From Glandiceps talaboti (taxonomy: Eukaryota > Hemichordata > Enteropneusta > Spengelidae): a DNA stretch of 64,000 bases. The notes below the pieces were generated by a model. That model was not told the DNA's origin and did no database searches. It was given only the letters and a program-made list of their open reading frames with translations. Each line of letters opens with the position of its first letter. Position 1 is the stretch's first letter. Location of the stretch: the NCBI RefSeq assembly GCF_964340395.1, contig NC_135559.1, positions 5,752,001 through 5,816,000 on the forward strand, given 5' to 3'. A program made the translations under genes and the position numbers. This document shows, piece by piece, positions 59,601-64,000 of this stretch.

Positions 59601-62600
59601 ACCCAGACTCTTGCCACTGAGGGCGCCACCCCAGTAAAGATATTGTTTGTATGTTCTCCTATAGATGACTGTTTCTGATGTATATCTTAAAGGGGAACAC
59701 CACTCCAGGAAATAAAACGTATATTCATCAACTTTGGGTTCTGGAGAGTCATTTCATGATTTCACATCACATACATTTTGATTACCAAGAGACACAGAAT
59801 TGAAACTCTTTTTCACCACTATTGTTCTTTCAGTGGTGCACCATAGCTTCATGACACTTTAGCAGACATGAATATTTGTTAGATGCACACTGAATATTCA
59901 TGACTATTTATCTGAAGGATTTACCCATTTGCACTCTACTCTTTGGAACTAAAAATTGCTGGCAGGAATTCCCATCACAATTATTTGCTTTACAAAAATG
60001 GTATTACTTGCAATTCTAATTATCTTGTCCAGTCCTTATAAAAGGACATTGATATAATAGACACAGTATCATAAATGCAAATATTGATATTTACCTGTCT
60101 TCATAATTTACATATCGTAACCCTTTCGGAAACTGAAATTTACTCTCAGCTTCAGTCATACTGCTAACACAGGGAAATACAAGCTGATAATACAAAAAAA
60201 ATCAAAATTTATCTTTAAAACTAATTACACTCAGAAGTTAAGATGTGTGTTTTATCACATACTAAGTCTACAAAATTGTACCAACATAATCAGTGTATGT
60301 AACATGTTTCAATAATGATTTGAAGATTCGTTTTTAAGAGTCCTATGTGGACAGCATTTTATTTGTCTTGATGAGACCATGCATGTATCTACTATATACA
60401 CATAATAATAGTGACTTTTACTTTACCTTAATATATGCTGGGTTTACTTTATCTAGCCAGTCCCATGGTTTGTCTCTATCCAATGACTTAGTGAACACAT
60501 CAGTACCAAGAGAGGCATTTAACATATACAGAAATGACCAGATTCGTCTCTCATAGCATAGATCAGGTGTTTGGTACACAAACTATAAATGAAAAAAAAG
60601 AAGAAGTATGTTCCCATCAAATTTCAGACCACTCTGCCCAGTAGTTTCTGAGTTAAGTCTTTTGACCAAAAGTGACATTGTTTGACCCAGATCACACCCC
60701 TATGTTATGATCATTTTGCTTTGAATGAAATCCCAACTAGACAGCAAACCGAATGTCCCCATCAAAAACCAAGTCAATCTGGTGGTTTTGAGTTTAAGTG
60801 GTCCACGCACGTACGCACACACACACCCACACACACACACACACACAGACAGACACACACACACACAAACACTTTGCCATGCCTATAGCACTACTGAACC
60901 TTATTGGTATGACCATTCTCACTTTTTACATAGAATTCTTCACACTTTTGAATTTTCCATGTGATTTTTATTTAAGATCAAATGTTATGTTGTCTTGAAA
61001 TATTCATCATGATTTGAACTCTTCAAAGCCACAGAAAGTTTTCAGAGAATTATAATTATTGAAAACATATATTTTCTATCCAATGAAAATGTTTGTTTCA
61101 TCTACATTACTTTCATTATTCATCATGAATAGTACAAACTGTCATCACTGGTTGACTGTCTCCTGGCAAGTGTATTCTGTGTTTGACATAACCAATCACA
61201 AAGTTTGTTTCATCTGGCCCTAATTATGCATGTTAGATAGTACAAAACTTACGGTTGGCTGACTATCTCTTGGCCACTGTACTCCTGAAAGACCTAATAT
61301 CCAATCCAAAAGTTTGTTTTATTTAGCCTTAATTTATTCATGGTAGATAGTACAAAACTTACCACTGGTTGACTGTCTTTCGGCCATTTTATCCCAGCTA
61401 CATGCATGTTTAGTTTTGTCATGCCATAGTCACCATGTCTGTCTTGGACATGGTTCGGTACTGAGGTGACAAGTTGTACAGTTGGAGACAAGCTGGAAAA
61501 GTTAACTCCTTGTAGTAAGACGAGAAGATCTTGTGAAATACTATGAAGAAAACTCTTCAAAGTGTGACCAAAGCTGTCAGGGTTTGCTGCCAAAAAAATA
61601 TGACAAGGTTGCAAAACGAAGAAATTGGTAATATCTCTCAATTTTACAAGATTTTGATTGATGTTTGTTTTATGTATTTCAGAGATGTTTGTTTACATAC
61701 ATACATCAACTAACAGCCAGATGACGACAGGGAGAGATAACACCCACTGTTCTCACCAAGCTGTATCTTCAAATCCACAGAAATTTTTCAGAGAATAATA
61801 CTTATTCAAAACGTATATCTTCTATCCAATGAAAACGTTTGTTTCATCTACATTACTTTCATTATTCATGGTAGATAGTGGGGGCTAAAATGTGAAATTC
61901 ATGGAAATTTCTTAGATTATTGCATATGCTCTGTTACCAAAATATTGAAAGTGAACACGGCAGTCTCTGTCATCACACCTCTTTACACTTACACATCAAT
62001 CCCTCGATGTTTTGTCAATACTGATTTCTTAAAGTGGCACGAGCTGAGTTTCCAAGATTTTTTATTAAGTAAAATTTTTTTTTACAGAAAACCTCAATGA
62101 AACTCAACTAGTGTAATTATGTTAATATCAATGCAAACATTCAATTACATTTCATATATCTGCTGGAAAAGTTTAGTGGTACAAATTTCCTCAACATTTT
62201 TTTTATACATCATCAGACCTTTTATATATATATGTTGATAGGAAGTTTGAGTTCAACAAGTGATAGTTAAGAATGCTTCAGTGCAAGTAAATACTAGTAC
62301 TGCAAATCAGTTCAATTATGCAGCAAACATTATGCCTCAAAACAGATAAACTCGGCTTGTGTGCATTTGAACTAAGTTTGAGTGTGCATTGTGTATAGTA
62401 CTTTGTACCGCCTCTCACCAATATGAGGCCTCTGTTACAAACTACACTACTATACTATAACCTTCAGTTTCTCTACAACTACTTACATCTCAGCATTTCA
62501 CCACCATTGCCTTGATCTATGGGAAGATCACAATACCAACCAAACTGACCAATACTTTCCCAGGAATCTTGGTCAAAGGACGCAGATCCAATCACGATGC

Positions 62601-64000
62601 GGACATATTTAGAATACCTGAAAATAAACCAGTGTGGACAAAAACAGTTACGTATTTGCATGAAAAATCTACTGATTGTAGTGGGAGGTCAGGGAACAAG
62701 GAGTATTAGTAGTTACTCAGTAATATATATAGAGGCTAATACATATGTATTTGTGTTTGATGATTTATCAAGTCATATTAATACTGTTTTAACAAAAGGT
62801 TAAATATGTATACACTACAGTGTGTAAACAAATTGTAATAATTATAAATAATGAAGGAGATTTGTAAATAGAGCTTGAGGTGCAGAAGTGGAAAAAAATG
62901 TACTGCATGGTAAGAGGAAAACTGGATTCACAGACACTGGATACTAGGTGATTGAAGAAGGCCGAGACTAATGTTCAAATATGGATTCACAGACACTGGA
63001 TACTAGGTGATTGAAGAAGGCTGAGACTAATGTTTAAAGAGATAGGTCTTGAGAAAACGGGGAAGGATGTAAGAGACTTGGAGTGACGAAGGTTGAAAGG
63101 AAGGTTCCGGGACCACCAGTTCAGAAAATGATTTGTTCACCCCTGACAACCATATAGTAACAAATTGACTAATCTTATAAGAACATATCTATATATTACC
63201 TTGATAGTATCAACTTGGCACTCATTTTATCACCTGATCTGGGATGGACAACTTTGATGTATCTGATTTGAGGACATCCACATTCTACATTGACCAACTC
63301 CATATCACTATCTAAATTGGCAAAGTCACAACGATGTACAGGACATTCTACTAGTATTCTCCTCACCATCTTGCCAGTTGCTTTATGCTGGAAATACAAA
63401 AAATATTCAATATACAGCAACATAGAATATCATATCTCAGTGTACAGCTAGAATAGGTGGTGTTCACCTGAAGACTATTATGTAACTTACATTTACTATC
63501 AAAGTTGATAATTTGAAAGTCAAGGTTGTTGTTTTACTTGAGAAATAACAACACTTTTATTGTCAAAGACAGCATGACTGTTATTGACGGGAGTCTAAAA
63601 AGTTGAAGCCTATCCATAGACTTGAAGGACTAGTGCTATAAATACATTATTTCCTATCCTGACTGACATTTTGAGTCAAAACTCATCTATAATGATGGCT
63701 GTGATAGCTAATAACAGACTGGGAAAATATTTACAGCAAACTTACTGATGGACACACCATAGTAACATCAACAGACTTGGGGAAATATTTACTATAAACT
63801 TCCAATGGACACGCAATAGTAACATCAACAGACTTGGGGAAATATTTACTGTAAACTTACTGATGGACACACCATAGTAACATCAACAGATAGGTGGAAA
63901 TATTTACTGTAAACTTACTGATGGACACACCATAGTAACATTAACAGATAGGTGGAAATATTTACTGTAAACTTACTGATGGACACACCATAGTAACATT
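53431..64000 (-). CDS. Divergent TDP1-fold protein (probable pseudo-phosphodiesterase), gene span, 5' incomplete
   Basis: Twelve exons plus an edge exon join in phase into about 647 residues: (63977-64000), 63387-63200, 62617-62487, 61586-61363, 60582-60427, 60183-60095, 59269-59197, 58952-58907, 58094-57945, 57320-57089, 56400-56209, 54315-54118, 53671-53431. Similarity to tyrosyl-DNA phosphodiesterase 1 (TDP1) is seen in VRIVIGSASFDQDSW (TDP1 LRVVIHTSNLIHADW), GWLLVGSHGLSYRAWG (WFLVTSANLSKAAWG) and YNYELAVLHVPHKF (RSYELGVLFLPSAF). TDP1 removes trapped topoisomerase adducts using two HKN motifs. Here the first reads S64/K66/S84 and the second Q274/R276/G324, so only one lysine survives and catalysis by the known route is unlikely. 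Residues about 362-647 are an extension not found in TDP1. No frameshifts and consistent phases argue for a functional gene. The assignment rests on motif matching from memory. Confidence 0.85.
54118..54315 (-). CDS. TDP1-like exon: C-terminal extension, start amplified in repeat
   Basis: Acceptor attataattgtag, donor CTAA|gtaagt. Encodes SDQQCASNQEVDKWNMSAHL, VDSITSSCDAVKKKTYDGAR and WQQVEKEKIVYIP. Polar and likely flexible. Its first roughly 40 bases plus the acceptor are the source of the 61-bp minisatellite immediately upstream. Confidence 0.88.
54278..55619 (-). repeat. 61-bp minisatellite carrying a 3' splice site, 22 acceptor copies
   Basis: On the minus strand each unit contains attataattgtag|GAGTGACC followed by about 40 bases of the exon at 54315-54118. 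On the plus strand ctacaattataat starts at 54316 and every 61 bases to 55597. Units differ at cctgg/cccgg and gcacattg/gtacatag. Only the copy at 54316 borders a full exon. Confidence 0.98.
56209..56400 (-). CDS. TDP1-like exon: C-terminal extension
   Basis: Acceptor gttatatttgtacag, donor TTAG|gtatgt. Encodes RKQELLTRCEEIGNYTNIHI, MKDELKKVYPNGDCMPGMGS and LLAVLACKKKHYWRVYWILN. The GS.LAV......YWRVYW pattern is faintly like the first strands of a Tudor-type barrel; this is only a guess. Phase 2 at both ends. Confidence 0.85.
56471..56868. repeat. 44-bp minisatellite in TDP1-like intron
   Basis: About nine copies of gtcaatgctgattggtttat-tcattctaaccatgtaacagtg. It lies some 70 bases upstream of the acceptor of the 56400-56209 exon but contains no exon sequence. 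Confidence 0.93.
57089..57320 (-). CDS. TDP1-like exon: end of fold and start of extension
   Basis: Acceptor cacattctacag, donor CAG|gtacat. Encodes GLQWLAPDFSHVTLPYNEHR, LMTYPLSAYPMSLLRALPMA and HFIAEIYADFNNYYVARTHS. VTLPYN may equal the FPVPYD strand of TDP1; the remainder is extension of unknown function. Confidence 0.92.
57741..57818. mobile_element. Small MITE, TAGTCTGTAAGG family copy 4
   Basis: Starts tagtctgtaagggacgcca and ends catgacatatcttacagtcta. Flanking 9-mers attgtccaa and attgcctaa are nearly identical. In an intron of the TDP1-like gene. Confidence 0.7.
57945..58094 (-). CDS. TDP1-like exon, core strand and Asn-position loop
   Basis: Acceptor ttgtgttacag, donor AAAG|gtacat. 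Encodes GIRRYGWLLVGSHGLSYRAW, GESLPRRNALKVYNYELAVL and HVPHKFCKGK. This is the best TDP1 match in the gene; Gly replaces the catalytic Asn of TSANLSKAAWG. Starts and ends in split Gly codons. Confidence 0.95.
58506..58790. mobile_element. Foldback element, copy 2
   Basis: Left arm aaagtggccatatggatgga...gacttcctacttgaaaaatc and right arm gatttttcaagtaggaaacc...catccatatagccact are inverted repeats about 100 bp long around a 60-100 bp centre, a hairpin-type MITE in an intron of the TDP1-like gene. Confidence 0.75.
58907..58952 (-). CDS. TDP1-like 46-bp exon
   Basis: Acceptor gtttttgcag, donor AAAG|gtatga. Encodes VASRLCDVKDTNAEK. With its neighbours it forms an insert of about 27 residues between the degenerate second HxK and the following strand, longer than in TDP1. 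Confidence 0.85.
59197..59269 (-). CDS. TDP1-like exon with degenerate second HxK motif
   Basis: Acceptor gactctttggcag, donor AGG|gtaagt. Encodes MFQVRPYMVDNTDPIFGKIV then WNSR. QVRPYM sits where TDP1 has HIKTYM, so the catalytic His is Gln and the Lys is Arg. Ends in phase 0. Confidence 0.9.
60095..60183 (-). CDS. TDP1-like exon
   Basis: Acceptor ttttttgtattatcag, donor CAG|gtaaat. Encodes LVFPCVSSMTEAESKFQFPK then GLRYVNYED. LVFP.V matches TDP1's L.YPSVE.V strand ahead of the second active-site motif. Ends in phase 2. Confidence 0.9.
60427..60582 (-). CDS. TDP1-like exon
   Basis: Acceptor catttatag after an A/T-rich tract, donor AAG|gtaaag. Encodes FVYQTPDLCYERRIWSFLYM, LNASLGTDVFTKSLDRDKPW and DWLDKVNPAYIK. 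Takes the place of the QFSSVGSLG...W region of TDP1, with weak similarity. Phase 0-0. Confidence 0.9.
60816..60870. repeat. (AC)n microsatellite
   Basis: Imperfect acacac run with ccc and gac interruptions in a TDP1-like intron. Confidence 0.9.
61125..61400 (-). repeat. 110-bp triplication spanning a 5' splice site (older)
   Basis: tagatagtacaaaacttac followed by ggttgactgtct-type exon end occurs at the genuine donor (61362) and at 61252, with a third copy near 61125-61160 whose donor is lost (acaaactgtcat). Copies are about 10-25 percent different. Related intron sequence (tttcatctacattactttca) also lies upstream of the exon at 61845. Confidence 0.75.
61363..61586 (-). CDS. TDP1-like exon
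   Basis: Acceptor atatttttttggcag, donor GTG|gtaagt. Encodes SNPDSFGHTLKSFLHSISQD, VNFSSLSPTVQLVTSVPNHV, and HGDYGMTKLNMHVAGIKWPK. VQLVTSVPNH..DRHGDYGMTKL matches TDP1's VYLIGSTPGR...DNWGHFRLKKL. The 3' end and donor are partly triplicated in the downstream intron (110-bp unit). Confidence 0.93.
62487..62617 (-). CDS. TDP1-like exon with degenerate Asn position
   Basis: Acceptor ggtttattttcag, donor AGAT|gtaagt. Encodes RYSKYVRIVIGSASFDQDSW then ESIGQFGWYCDLPIDQGNGG. The Ser of GSASF occupies the catalytic Asn position of TDP1 (HTSNL). IGQFGWYCDLP corresponds to the TQGIWLSPLYP strand. Confidence 0.92.
62922..63040. repeat. 59-bp tandem duplication
   Basis: tggattcacagacactggat...gagactaatgttcaaa present twice back to back with few differences. 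Confidence 0.9.
63200..63387 (-). CDS. TDP1-like exon with degenerate first HxK motif
   Basis: Acceptor tttgtatttccag, donor AAG|gtaat. Encodes HKATGKMVRRILVECPVHRC through VVHPRSGDKMSAKLILS. The SGDKMSAKLIL stretch aligns with GTHHTKMMLLL of TDP1, placing Ser where the nucleophilic His should be and keeping Lys. Cys-rich (VECPVHRC, VECGCP). Ends in phase 2. Confidence 0.9.
63730..64000 (-). repeat. 58-bp minisatellite carrying a 5' splice site, at least 5 copies
   Basis: On the minus strand each unit contains GATGTTACTATGGTGTGTCC-ATCA|gtaagttt. Intact donors adjoin exon-like ends at 63746, 63861, 63919 and 63977; the copy near 63803 has lost its donor. The array continues past the window edge. 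Confidence 0.92.
63977..64000 (-). CDS. TDP1-like gene, edge exon (3' end of exon, or a decoy copy)
   Basis: Reads NVTMVCPS in phase 0 into the next exon, followed by donor TCA|gtaagt. This is one of at least five copies of a 58-bp unit running from 63730 to the window edge. The genuine exon is either this copy or one beyond 64000. Confidence 0.5.

Overview
The window is AT-rich animal nuclear DNA: short exons (46-252 bp) with GT/AG introns of 0.25-4.8 kb, many miniature inverted-repeat elements (MITEs), minisatellites and microsatellites, and no operons or prokaryotic signals. It looks like a marine invertebrate (lophotrochozoan, hemichordate or cephalochordate type), but I cannot name the species.

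Layout. (1) 0-14 kb is sparse. It holds exon-like pieces of at least two unrecognised genes: a + strand gene that seems to end at 4391 with a poly(A) signal at 4459, and a - strand gene with phase-compatible exons at 13643-13720, 10674-10732 and 6208-6244. (2) 14465-46702, + strand: most of an LRCH-family gene (leucine-rich repeats, charged coiled-coil middle, C-terminal calponin-homology domain) in 17 well-supported exons plus one probable 69-bp cassette exon. The first coding exon was not found. About 803 residues are encoded here without the cassette. (3) 46703-53430: LRCH 3' UTR and intergenic DNA, with an orphan exon-like segment at 50834-50979. (4) 53431-64000, - strand: the 3' part of a convergent gene (12 exons plus an edge exon, about 647 residues) encoding a divergent tyrosyl-DNA phosphodiesterase (TDP1) fold. 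Five of its six catalytic HKN positions appear substituted, and it has a C-terminal extension of about 290 residues that TDP1 lacks.

The most striking structural signal is recurrent tandem amplification of exon-intron junctions. LRCH has 17 copies of a 51-bp unit carrying the 3' end of a CH exon plus its 5' splice site. The TDP1-like gene has 22 acceptor copies in a 61-bp unit, at least five copies of a 58-bp donor unit at the window edge, and an older 110-bp donor triplication. In the three large arrays, reading past the genuine or outermost site meets an in-frame stop, so correct splicing must ignore many near-identical decoys. Other repeats include a PIF/Harbinger-like MITE pair with TTA target duplications, a small MITE family with 9-bp duplications, foldback elements, a degraded LINE endonuclease fragment and long (GA)n and (CAC/CAT)n tracts.
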